From positions 1-38,538 of the IMG/VR virus record IMGVR_UViG_3300020595_000080: a DNA stretch of 38,538 bases. One strand, written 5' to 3'. Positions 7,178 to 17,300 of the stretch are shown in pieces. The stretch's first letter is position 1. Each line of letters opens with the position of its first letter. The position numbers and the translations under genes were made by a program. This DNA is from a virus. A model generated the notes under the pieces. It ran no database searches. It had not been told where the DNA came from and saw only the letters and a list, made by a program, of their open reading frames with translations.

Positions 7178-8592
7178 TAACGTACCACCACGTCTGAAAC
7201 TGCTATCAACGATGTAGCAGCATCAAGTACAATCATAGATATTACCATATATTCACCTGCTGCTCCGTTAAGCGCAGGCGCTGTTCCTGAAGTGTGCTTA
7301 AAAGTTGCGCCTGCTAATGACAGTGATGCGCTTACTGCGTCTTCTACAATAAGCGTAAGCGGAGTGCCGTCGGCAATATCAGTTACGTTTGATAATGTTA
7401 CTGTAGTTGCGCCAGATGCTGTTACTTTAGTCATCTGCTTTGCTGACACGTCCCAGCTATTTGTTAAATTTAACGACGGTGTTGATATTCCAGTAACTGT
7501 AATATTATCAACTGTAGCAGTCGTTACATCTAAAGAATCAACATTTAGCCTTGGACCTATAATTAGCTCCGAACTGTCTGTAGTTTCAATTCTGCTAGTA
7601 TATACTATTCCGCTTACAGTAACATCACCAGTTACGTCTAAAGTTGTGCTAGGCGAATCATTAAAAACACCTACTCTACGTTCACTTGAGTCAACTGTAA
7701 TTGCTTCAATTTTAGCACTACCTTCGGTAATCCTAATACTAAAGTCATGATTTTGTCTTTCAACATCTATATGACTTTTAGTTGTAGCACCGTCTGTTTT
7801 TAGTGTAGCATACTTAGAATCTTGATAGCCTACACTTACTCCGCTTGGTCCTTTAACAAACAACCCTGCTTCGATGTTTTGATCGACTAAATTGTTACCG
7901 CTATCACGCTGATTAACTCTAACAAAACTTGCCGGAGTATAAGTATCTGTGCCATCTACAAACGAGCCTGCTTGTGTAGCAGTACCGTGAAACTTGTAAT
8001 TAGCAGTGTCAACTGGATTAAATCCTATTTCAATTTGTGTGCCTGCTGTCCAACCCGCTGGAGTAGTTGCTGTATTTGGTGTAAATTGTACAGTACTCCA
8101 TAAGCCTTTTAGTACGCCCGCAACATAATGTCCTTGTACTACTCTGTTAACACCTGTAGTGTCGACAATACTAATTGCTTCGTCGCCTGTTTTGCCCTGT
8201 GCTTTTGTATAGTTTGGTCCTACAGTTACAAAGGAAGTGCCGTTGTAAAACTTTAGCTGATCTACGCTTGTATCTACAAACAAATCACCTGTGTCTACAT
8301 TAGACGCAACATCACCAACTACAGTGCCAGTAGCACTAACAAACGAATCACCGTCGTATACTTTAAGTCTGTTTTCAGAAGCATCATACCAAAGCTGGCC
8401 TTTAATAGCATTTTCTGGTGCTGATGTTGACGAAAAGTTTTCAAGTAACTTTACTAAGTTCTCGTTTAGTGCTTCGCCAAAACCAGCATAGTTACGGCCA
8501 ATAAGTGAAATATCAACAGTAGTAGTATCAAGGGTGCCATCTACTAAGTCAGTTAATATTGTACCATCTGTTTTGTTTATTCTATATGCCAT
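7177..8592 (-). CDS. Tail fibre-like protein B with shared N-terminal module
   Basis: 471 residues. Residues 1-130 repeat the module of the other two fibres: MAYRIN start, ISLIGRNYAGFGE, LLENFSS, GQLWYDASENRLKVYDGDSF, and a second repeat ending FVTVGPNY. The middle is beta-rich with a fibre-shaft motif RRVGVFNDSPSTTLDVTGDV around residues 310-330. The C-terminus (from about 385: SWDVSAKQMTKVTASG) is a different ~85-residue domain ending DAATSLIAVSDVVVR, with neither the collar domain nor the DLAEVY domain. It is coupled to both neighbours by one-base TAATG overlaps and has an AGGAG ribosome site. Role inferred: one of three alternative or co-assembled fibres that contact the host. Confidence 0.8.
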   Translation of the reverse strand: MAYRINKTDGTILTDLVDGTLDTTTVDISLIGRNYAGFGEALNENLVKLLENFSSTSAPENAIKGQLWYDASENRLKVYDGDSFVSATGTVVGDVASNVDTGDLFVDTSVDQLKFYNGTSFVTVGPNYTKAQGKTGDEAISIVDTTGVNRVVQGHYVAGVLKGLWSTVQFTPNTATTPAGWTAGTQIEIGFNPVDTANYKFHGTATQAGSFVDGTDTYTPASFVRVNQRDSGNNLVDQNIEAGLFVKGPSGVSVGYQDSKYATLKTDGATTKSHIDVERQNHDFSIRITEGSAKIEAITVDSSERRVGVFNDSPSTTLDVTGDVTVSGIVYTSRIETTDSSELIIGPRLNVDSLDVTTATVDNITVTGISTPSLNLTNSWDVSAKQMTKVTASGATTVTLSNVTDIADGTPLTLIVEDAVSASLSLAGATFKHTSGTAPALNGAAGEYMVISMIVLDAATSLIAVSDVVVR

Positions 8593-10682
8593 TAATTAAC
8601 TCCTGTGTAGATAATGTAATTCATCGCCAAGTAAGGGTTAGTAACATCAAGAGCTTCGCCAAGTGAAGTGCTATTTACTCCGCCGCTTGTTGGAATTTTC
8701 TCACTTGTTTCAGAACCAATTTCAAAATCACCCGACAGTACACCTGACGGAAGCGACGCTTCTTTGGTTTCTCTAAATGCGTAAAACTGCTGACCAGTTT
8801 CAGAACGCATATCGTGCTCGTGTTCTGGCAGATTAGATACACCTATTGTAGTGTCTTCGCTACCGCCTACAGCACCTAGTGTACTTGCTGCTGTGTCTGT
8901 TACTCTATTATCAGTCGAAGCAGGTGTTGTGCTGCCCATGTTGTAAAGCCCTAATGGGAATCTACCACGTAGATCAGGTAGCGCAAACTTGCCAGTGCTT
9001 GGTGTTGGATCATAAGTGTACCCCAAAATATCAAACAACGCAGCATAAATCGCAACTTCTAGCTCTTGTCCGTTACAGAATTTCCATCCTGTTGGTTCTG
9101 CTGCGCTTGGCCAAATCATCATGCCGCCAACTGGGCTAATGCCTGGAATATTTTCAAACAGTGTTTGCTTGGTTACCTTACGAAGACCTACGTCTGCGCC
9201 GTCGGTTCTGTCAATAAGTATTAGATCGCTATCTAAGCTGTTTGTAGCCTGTGTTTTAGATGTAATAAAAGCAGGTGCTACAGTAAGATCAAACTGTTTG
9301 GTGCCGCCTGCTCCGTTAAACTCTTGAGAAACAGTTTCAACGTCGCCTGTCAGTTGGAATGTTGTAGAGTTTGCTAGTCGTGTAGCAGTGCCTGCGTTTC
9401 CGGAAACAGACCCGGATACTGTTCCTTCGAGATTACCTACAAACTTACTAGCATATACGTGCTTCCAACGCTTGATAGAGTTACCAATATTTCTTGCGTT
9501 GTCTAAGTCAGGTACAATAACATCACTTGGTAAGTTTGCTGTTCTAGCATGTGCATCCGGAGCTGTTGCTAAATCAAGGTTACCAATTTCGATTGCTTCT
9601 TTAAATGTTGCTCCGCCGCCTACGTTAAGATCTAACGCAACGCCGATGCCGCCTTTTGCTACAATGGAGCCAGTACCAAAAGTACTAGACGCTGTAGTAT
9701 CTGTTATTTCTAGTGCGCCGGATGCTTTAACATCACCTACTACTTCAAGAGCAGCGTCGGGCACTGTTGTATTAATACCAACTTTTTGGTTACTACCTAC
9801 AGATAGTACTGTATTAGTCGTGCCGCCTTCTTTAGTTTTCAGCTCAATATTACCACCTGCGTTATTATGACGAATAACACCAGTAGTAGACGACATGCTA
9901 ATTGAAAGTTCTCTGTTAGCACCGATCTTAATGCCGTCAGCATTTTGAATATTTAACGGGCTTGACGATGTAGACTCAGTATCGCCTCTTAAGAAGTTAC
10001 TTGCTGATACTACTTTGTCACTAACAATAAGGCTTTCTGCTTTTTCAGCAACGCCAAAATACTTAACATTGTTAGCATTATCATTGTCTGTGTCTCTAGA
10101 TGCCAAGTTAAAACCAGGCTTAATAGTTTGACCAGCAAAGCCGTTAATAAACAACTTAGGTGTAAATGTATTAAAAGCAATAATAGCAACAGTGCTAGCA
10201 TTTACTTCCATTTTAATAACATTGTAAGTGTTATCATCAGTACCTACTAGCTGCTCAACGTTAACTCCAGTTGTTAAACCTTCACTAAACTGCGGACCTA
10301 CTAGGATCCATTCAGTGCCAGAGAACAAATATAGCTGCTGTTTTTCTTTGTCAACCCATAAGTCGCCAGTTACGCTATCTGCTACTGCTGGTATCGCTGC
10401 TGCTTTCTGTAGGCCGCCGGCACTTGTAAATTGTGTGCCGTCATAAATTTTAAGTTGTCCGTTAACGTTATCGTACCACAATTGACCTTCTACAGGATTC
10501 GCAGGCTCTAACGGAGACGCAAAGTTTTCAAGTAACCGAACTAGGTCTTCGGCAATAACTTGACCGTATCCTAAAGAGTTTTTACCCGGAAGCTTTAAAC
10601 TTGTCTCGGTATTAATTGTGTTGTCTTCAACAGTAATCGGATTCTTTGCACCGCTGTCTGCATAGTCAATAGTGTACGCCAT
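8592..10682 (-). CDS. Tail fibre-like protein C with phage tail-collar domain
   Basis: 696 residues, the longest of the three fibres. Residues 1-130 are the shared module (LKLPGKNSLGYGQ, LLENFASP, GQLWYDNVNGQLKIYDGTQF, then WILVGPQF). The shaft region carries the motif KVGINTTVPDAALEVVGDVK near residue 305, and RNIGNSIKRWKHVYASKF near 400. Residues about 518-585 form a phage tail-collar domain (family PF07484, as in T4 gp12 and MdpB-like proteins): PVGGMMIWPS, EPTGWKFCNGQELEV, FALPDLRGRFPLGL. The C-terminus has the usual LPEHEHDM segment and ends NYIIYTGVN. The function is host-receptor contact in the tail. The start is supported by GAGGATTAAAA before the ATG. It follows the 203-residue gene with a two-base gap. 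Confidence 0.88.
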   Translation of the reverse strand: MAYTIDYADSGAKNPITVEDNTINTETSLKLPGKNSLGYGQVIAEDLVRLLENFASPLEPANPVEGQLWYDNVNGQLKIYDGTQFTSAGGLQKAAAIPAVADSVTGDLWVDKEKQQLYLFSGTEWILVGPQFSEGLTTGVNVEQLVGTDDNTYNVIKMEVNASTVAIIAFNTFTPKLFINGFAGQTIKPGFNLASRDTDNDNANNVKYFGVAEKAESLIVSDKVVSASNFLRGDTESTSSSPLNIQNADGIKIGANRELSISMSSTTGVIRHNNAGGNIELKTKEGGTTNTVLSVGSNQKVGINTTVPDAALEVVGDVKASGALEITDTTASSTFGTGSIVAKGGIGVALDLNVGGGATFKEAIEIGNLDLATAPDAHARTANLPSDVIVPDLDNARNIGNSIKRWKHVYASKFVGNLEGTVSGSVSGNAGTATRLANSTTFQLTGDVETVSQEFNGAGGTKQFDLTVAPAFITSKTQATNSLDSDLILIDRTDGADVGLRKVTKQTLFENIPGISPVGGMMIWPSAAEPTGWKFCNGQELEVAIYAALFDILGYTYDPTPSTGKFALPDLRGRFPLGLYNMGSTTPASTDNRVTDTAASTLGAVGGSEDTTIGVSNLPEHEHDMRSETGQQFYAFRETKEASLPSGVLSGDFEIGSETSEKIPTSGGVNSTSLGEALDVTNPYLAMNYIIYTGVN

Positions 10683-10684
10683 TT

Positions 10685-11296
10685 TTAATCCTCGCTAAAG
10701 CCAGTTAGACTCTGTACTCTTACTGTGTAATCAATTTGAATTAATCTGTTCAAGCTTTTCTGTACAGGGTGGAAAATTACATGTGTTAGTAGTCTACCGG
10801 TTCCGTCCGGGCTGTATGCTCTAAGACCTAATTCGTCAAAGATAAAAGCGCTTTCTGTATTAGAAGCATTATCAAAAGCATCTTGGCCTTCTGGCTCACC
10901 GTAGTCTAATAAACAAGTAACTAATACGTCAGTGTAGTTTGTGCCACTAACGTGTCTTGTTTCTATTTTGTTTCTAAACGGATCAGTGTTATTGGCACTT
11001 CTATCATCTACAATCTTAGCATAAGTTTGATTGTATAAATTAGCATTAGTGCCAGTGCTGTTTGGCGTTAGGTATGTAATAATACCAGTTGGGTCAACAC
11101 TTGTGCCGCCGTTGCCAAATGCCATTTGGTATATAAAACCACTGCCGTTATTTCCTAAGCTTTCAGCTAGCGAGATACTCATGTTCTCATAGTGAATAGC
11201 ATTTCTTTTATTAATTAAAACATCGCCTGTAGCAGGGTCATGAATCTTAATATGACCTTCTAGTAGCACGCCGTTTAAGTCGTTGAATGTGTTCAT
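10685..11296 (-). CDS. Phage structural protein, 203 residues, probably baseplate/fibre linked
   Basis: Soluble, beta-rich protein. Visible landmarks are GHIKIHDPATGDVLINKRNA, YENMSISLAESLG, IYQMAFGNGGTSVDPTG, TCLLDYGEP, SAFIFDELGLRAY and VIFHPVQKSLNRLIQIDYTV. The glycine/asparagine turns and the absence of enzymatic motifs fit a virion protein. I recall proteins of this type next to the large structural protein in cyanophages and pelagiphages, but no T4 counterpart is recognised; a T4 gp9/gp11-like connector role is possible from position between baseplate and fibre genes. It is the first gene of a late transcript, with a GATAAATA promoter 20 bases upstream that overlaps the stop of the giant gene. 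The ribosome site is AGGAAC. Confidence 0.7.
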   Translation of the reverse strand: MNTFNDLNGVLLEGHIKIHDPATGDVLINKRNAIHYENMSISLAESLGNNGSGFIYQMAFGNGGTSVDPTGIITYLTPNSTGTNANLYNQTYAKIVDDRSANNTDPFRNKIETRHVSGTNYTDVLVTCLLDYGEPEGQDAFDNASNTESAFIFDELGLRAYSPDGTGRLLTHVIFHPVQKSLNRLIQIDYTVRVQSLTGFSED

Positions 11297-11316
11297 AATT
11301 GTGTTCCTATTAACTA

Positions 11317-11324
11317 TATTTATC
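11317..11324 (-). promoter_or_regulatory. T4-type late promoter (GATAAATA)
   Basis: The minus strand reads TTTACCCTGATAAATATAG, with the GATAAATA core 20 bases upstream of the ATG at 11296. The core overlaps the TGA stop of the giant gene. The preceding TTTACCCT resembles the sequence before the gp6 promoter (TTTATCCTG). Confidence 0.7.
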
Positions 11325-14300
11325 AGGGTAAATCCACTGGCGTCGAACGAAGAAACTTAGCTATGTCTGTTTCACTGTCTGCTAGCGTTTTATTTGGATC
11401 ACTCCAGGTTCTGCCTTTCTTTCTAACTACAACAACCGTTGTATTTTCTATAGGCGCTGTTGTCAACGACAATATATTGTTGGTTACTGTAAACTCTGCC
11501 GGTAGTGTAATGTCGCCTTCTGGTGAATCCATAGCATTGTCAACTTGGTAAGATTCTAGCGTTGTCTTACGCATTCTCTTACCTGCGACAAATACATCAA
11601 ACTCGTTAACACTGTCGGGTGTAAAGTCTAGTGTGTAATCTGTAGAAGTTCCATCAGCTGTAAACTTAGTTGTGTAAACTTCGTCCTTGTAAGGAATGTT
11701 GTTCTTACCGCTGAGCTCCATACCAACTGTACTTTCAGCATATACATCTTTAATGCCTGTGCCAAGTGTACCACGACGTAGATTCTTTAGAGAGTTGCCA
11801 TCTTTAATAAAGTATTCAATTCTCTCGCCTTCAATCCAAACAACGCCTGGGATGCCGTTAACACTTGGTGTTGTTAGCGCACTAGCATCACTTACTACAA
11901 TTTCTTTATCGTACCAGTTAAGAGCGTTACTTAGAGTAAATCTCTTGTCAACGTCAAAGTTCTGATAATGCGTTCTGTTAAGAATGTCTTTAAACTGCTG
12001 CCACCCAAAGGACTTAATCAACGGATCAGCAGCAAAGTGTACAACAATGAACTCGTCGTCTGGTGCTACAGCGTTAGCAAGTGTTATGATTTGCTTGCTA
12101 TTGTCTAAGTAGTAATCACCGTTAGGTACTAGTAGTACACCATTTTTACTAACCCAAACATACTGCGAATCATAAGCAGGTGAATCAAGTTCAATCTTGC
12201 CTCGCTGTATATTAGATAGTCTAGCGTATTCAGCAGTGCCTTCAGTTAAGTCTCTATCCTTAACTTGTATACGCTGCCATTCGATGTTTTTATGATCGTG
12301 GTTTGTAAATGTAACTACTTTAATGTCTGTGCTAGCAGCATATGTATTACTAAACGTAATAGCTGTGTTGTCAGCTACAAAGTCATTGCCTGTATCAAAG
12401 CTACCAAAAGAATAGTCGCTGTTGTATCTCACATACACTTCTAGTTCAGTGTCAGCAGTTAATGTTACAGAACTAGCTAGGACAACTGTGCCCGTTGACG
12501 GTTCCCAAGTAAACTGTGTAGTTGGTTCTAGTTCAACACCGTTGAGTACAACTTGTAGCATGTAGCCAGCGATATTAGTAATATCCAGAAGCAAGTTATC
12601 AAGTACATATGCGCTAGTGCTAGCGCTAACTGTGAACCGCTGAACATAGCCAGGGTCTAGCAGTCTGTTGTTGGCAATAACAACAGTGTTCCATTCATAC
12701 GGTACTGTGCTTTCCGGCTTAGTTGTTAGATCGTATGCTACTGAACTTCCGTCTGCTACTAGGCTTTCGACTGTTACTTTGCTGTAGTTCTTGTCAGTGT
12801 TAGCACTAAACACAGTGTATTCAATCTTTTCGTTAGCAGTAGCTGGATCACCAAGTACAATAGTAGCTTTGTTGTTTTCTTCAACAATTACATGATCAAC
12901 GCTTTGACCGTTTACAGATACAATGCTTTGTAAATCGTCTTCGTATGTAGCACTCGTTAGTACATTAATCGTGCTTCCGTCACTTGTAAATGTGTCAGAA
13001 TCTAGTATGTTTGCGCCCGATGTCCCAAAGTTATTAATACTAATTACTGCTCTATCTGTTGGTGCGCTAGTAAACTTAACTAACTTAGTCTCAAAATCAA
13101 CAGTAAAGTCAGTATTGTAAACTTGTAATTCGTCATTAACTTTAACAATTACTTGTGTCATGTCAACTATAGCAGCATCAACAGCAAAGTCAGTAGCTGT
13201 GCCGTTTCCGTAGTGTATGTTTGTTGATATGTCACTGTTGGTTCCGAACGGTAATTCGTATACTTTGATGTTAACTGTATCAAGTACATGACCAGGTACA
13301 TGCTCTTCAACACTGCCGCTGTTAATTGGTGTTACGAATCCTTCACCGTCTATAGTAATATCTTCAGCAAGAATACCTCTAGCATTTCCGTATGCTAAGT
13401 TGCCGCCGGATAGCTCAGTATCAATTGAGTTTGGATTCAGTGCGTAAGATCCATCACTAGTAGACTTACGAATTACCAGCTTGTCGCTGCTATCGTAATT
13501 AATAACAACACCAGTGTTGTTGCCGTCTGCTTGAATTGTTTCTAGCTTAAAGTCATCTAAGTAGAAAGTATCAGTTACGCCATCGCCTGTAAGTGTGCGC
13601 ATTATTGCGTTTGGATTTTCAATAACTGTGCTACCGTCGAAGTTTGGATCATCTAGTCTTACGTTGTTCAAGTATACGTTGTACTGAATACCAGTTTCCA
13701 ACGGAGTTGACAACGTAAGTTCTACAGTTGACTCATCAAAGGAGAACACTTCGTCATCATTTGTATCGTCATACGCATCCCACTCTGAAGTGTACCAAGC
13801 ATCGTTATCCCAGCCTTGGATTTGATCAAAGCCTACGCCCTTAACTTCTACGCCGCCGTAATCTACGCCGGTCATAAGCTGAGTAAGATCATTGTCAAGT
13901 TGACCAGTAGTAGGAGCATAAAACTTGCCAATTCTATCCGGTGCGTTGAGTATGTCAATAGCCTTCTTGTAAGAAACTACAACAGTAGTGCCTTGCTCTA
14001 GTCTTTGGGTTGTAGTAATTCTGCCAAGCTCTCTTTTGTAGCTCTTATCTGTGTTTACTACATTTTCAAAAGTGTACTCGCTGCGTAGAAGTTCCACGCC
14101 GTTAGCAGTTATAGTAATGTCACTGTTGTAAAGCTGCATTGGCCACTTTAGATCGTACTCAAAATTACTACCGCTAGCAGTAAACGTTTCTTGAGCATCA
14201 ATGTTAGTAATAGTAAACTTCTTAGCTGTTCTGTCAAACTTCATAGCAGTTTTAAGAGATCTAACCAAGCCGTTGCCTACTTCAATACTAATGCTCGCAG

Positions 14301-17300
14301 GAGTTCCGCCTTCTTTTAGGTTATTGTTAAGTGTTATAGTAGGTGCGCTTGTGTAACCGGATCCTGCGTTTACAATCTCCACCTTGTTTACTTTACCACT
14401 TGTGCCAATGTACGCTTTAAGTTCAGCGCCGCTTCCGCCGCCGCCGGATATAGTAATAACCGGAGCAGTGTAATAGCCTGTACCCGCATCATTAATATGA
14501 GCTGCTGTTAGTTCGTAACCTGCGTTATCGTACCAATGCTTGTTAGGATAGTCTTGAACAAACTCATTAAGTATTTCGATTTCGTTGTTACGAATCTTCG
14601 AAGTAGGATGCTGTAGTGTACCAGTTGTGTTATCGTACACTGGTGTTAGATCAAAGTCAGTAACAAACGAGCGTGTCGGCTCAAGACGTTCGTAAGAACT
14701 TAGGTATTCTCTAATTTTACTCTTGAACGGCTTGACTTCCTTAATGTAGTCTTCGTAATCCGCTAGGTTGTCGTTGTTAAATGTAACATCTTTTCTAAGC
14801 TGTCCTACATTGTGCTTGGCTTTTACAAAACTTGTCTTGAATACCCAGTCAACATTAACTTGTTCACTTAGCACGTAACGCAAACTAGCAAAGAATAATT
14901 TATTAAACTCTTCAAGCAGGTCGTCAACAAAAATGCTATCTTTGATTTCGTTAAGGATAACTCTTAATTCAACAGTTGGCAGGAAGTCATAGTTTCTAAT
15001 ATCAAAGCTATTACTGTCATAACCAAACGCTGGTGGTAAGTACAAGTTACTGGAGAATTGGATTGTACCATTTTCCCTACCAATTGTTTCGTAATCAACA
15101 GTATAATCTAAGCTGTTAGTTGTGTTCACTCGTCTTAGCAGCAACCAACCGCCTGTGCCAATGTTGTTGATCTTTACAACTTCGTTGCGACTAATGTTAG
15201 CGTTTACTAACTGGTTAGATCTTTCAACAATATGATCAATACGAGTGTTATTGTTGTAACCAGTAGCATACCAATCAGTGTAATCCCAGTAAAGTGTAGT
15301 ATCGTAGCTCTGCTTCTTTGTTCTATTCCAAACTTTAGCAGTATTGTCTCTTTCGTATATAGACCACTTGCCGCCGATAGTGTTGTCGTTGTTTACTAAT
15401 ACACTGAACTTTCTAACACTTAAAATTGTGTCAGTAGTTCTGTAGTTTGCGCCTTTGTTAACAACTGTTGCCGTAGCTACTTTACCGAGCGAGTTAATAG
15501 TAACTTCGATTTCAGCATCAGTACCAATACCAAATACTTCTATCTTCGGTGCTACTTTGTAACCTCTGCCTGCGTCTGTAATTTCTACACGTTCAATTTT
15601 GCCGTTTTCAACTACTGGCGTTAGCTTAGCAGGTGATACTTTTTCAACTTGTATATCATTAAGATCATCTAGATCATCTACTGCTTGGTCGTATAAGCCT
15701 TCGCTAATTGACGCAGGAAGATCTGCGTCGAACAGCGCAGTAAGTGACTTGTCGTCAACAATTAAGTTGTCAACGAGCACATAGTTAACACGTTCAATAA
15801 GCTGCTTTAGCGCTTCGAGTCGGTTAACAAACCAGCTCTGTCTTGGTTTAGACAGTGTGCCGTAGCGATACTTAGTTGGGATAGTTGGATCCGGAACTGG
15901 GAATTTATTAATATCGTACCCGATCAAGCTATCAAACCATTTGTTAACAATATCGTCAGTAGGTTGACTTGTTTCTAAACCTTCTGAAACAATTTTATAT
16001 TGAGTGTGAACGTTGGTTCTTTGATCACTTGCTGTGTAAAACTGTACGTTAAGCGCAACGTCGTTGCCTACAAGGTGCTTGTTAACATTGTTAAGTACAA
16101 ACCTATCCGATGATAGGAAGGAAATTGTTTCTAGGTTGTTGCTAACCGGATTAGCAATGTAGCTAGCAATTTGCTTAACGTTTATATTTCTACTCATAGT
16201 AGCTGGCACTGTGTCCTTGTTCTTGACCCAGAAGTAGTACTTTATAGAGAACGTTTTAGAAATACTGTCGTACACTCGCTTAGTTACGTAAGCACTATCA
16301 CTGTATTTAGATGTACCGGTAATACTGTTTCGCACTGCTTCTCTATTATTAGCCAACGACAACTTGTCGTATGCCGAAGGAGTGTAGTCACTTTCAATCC
16401 ATTCGTAAACATCAATTGTACTACCTTCAAATAACGTGTTCCAAGTTTGCGAGCTGTATACAATATCATTTTGGTATGCGTTAATGAATCTAGCGTTAGA
16501 AAGATCCCACCATACTTTACCAACTTGCTCTGGTCCCCACGGTGACTTAGGATCAAGGATAATAGTTCTTGATAGTGCTAAATCATCAGTGACTAGTGTG
16601 CCTGTTGCTACAGAGTACATTGCCGGGTCGTCGTTTGTCTTGTAACTAATTTCTTGATCAGCAGCACCGGCAATCTTACCTTGGAATGGATCTAGGTAAT
16701 CTAGGCTAGTAATCTTCTGATTAGTTTTTGTGTTGTACAAGTAAACTTCTTTAATTTTGTTGACATCAACTGTTGGCTGGATTGCTCTCTTAACTGACCA
16801 TATCGGACTGCCAACTGTGTTAATCTTAAAGCTGTAAATTTCACCCATGTACGTTGTAGCATCAGTTTGCGGCTTAATTGGAATGCCAACAAAAATGTTG
16901 TTATTAGTTAAACGTATGTGCTTTCCAAAGTTAACAAGGTCTTGAGCAGCAACGTCGATCTTCTGTGCTAGCAAGAATTCATCATCAACTTTTTCGTATA
17001 GATAAACTATACCCTGGTATTCGTTAGTGTAACTAAACTTAGTAAAGTTATTATCAAAAGTTGTACTGTTTGAATCAAGTGTAGTAGGTACAATCGCATT
17101 ACCGTTTCTTGACGATATAGCTAACTTATCTCCGTTAAAGTCTAAGTTGTATCCAAATTCTTCGCCACTAGAGTAAGATAAGTTTTCAAGTGTTCTGTGT
17201 AACTCAAACTGTCCGCTTACTTGCTTGTATATAAACACCTGACCTTCGTTATAATGGTAAGTGTCAGCAAGTGGCGCACTTATAGCAATGTACATACCGT

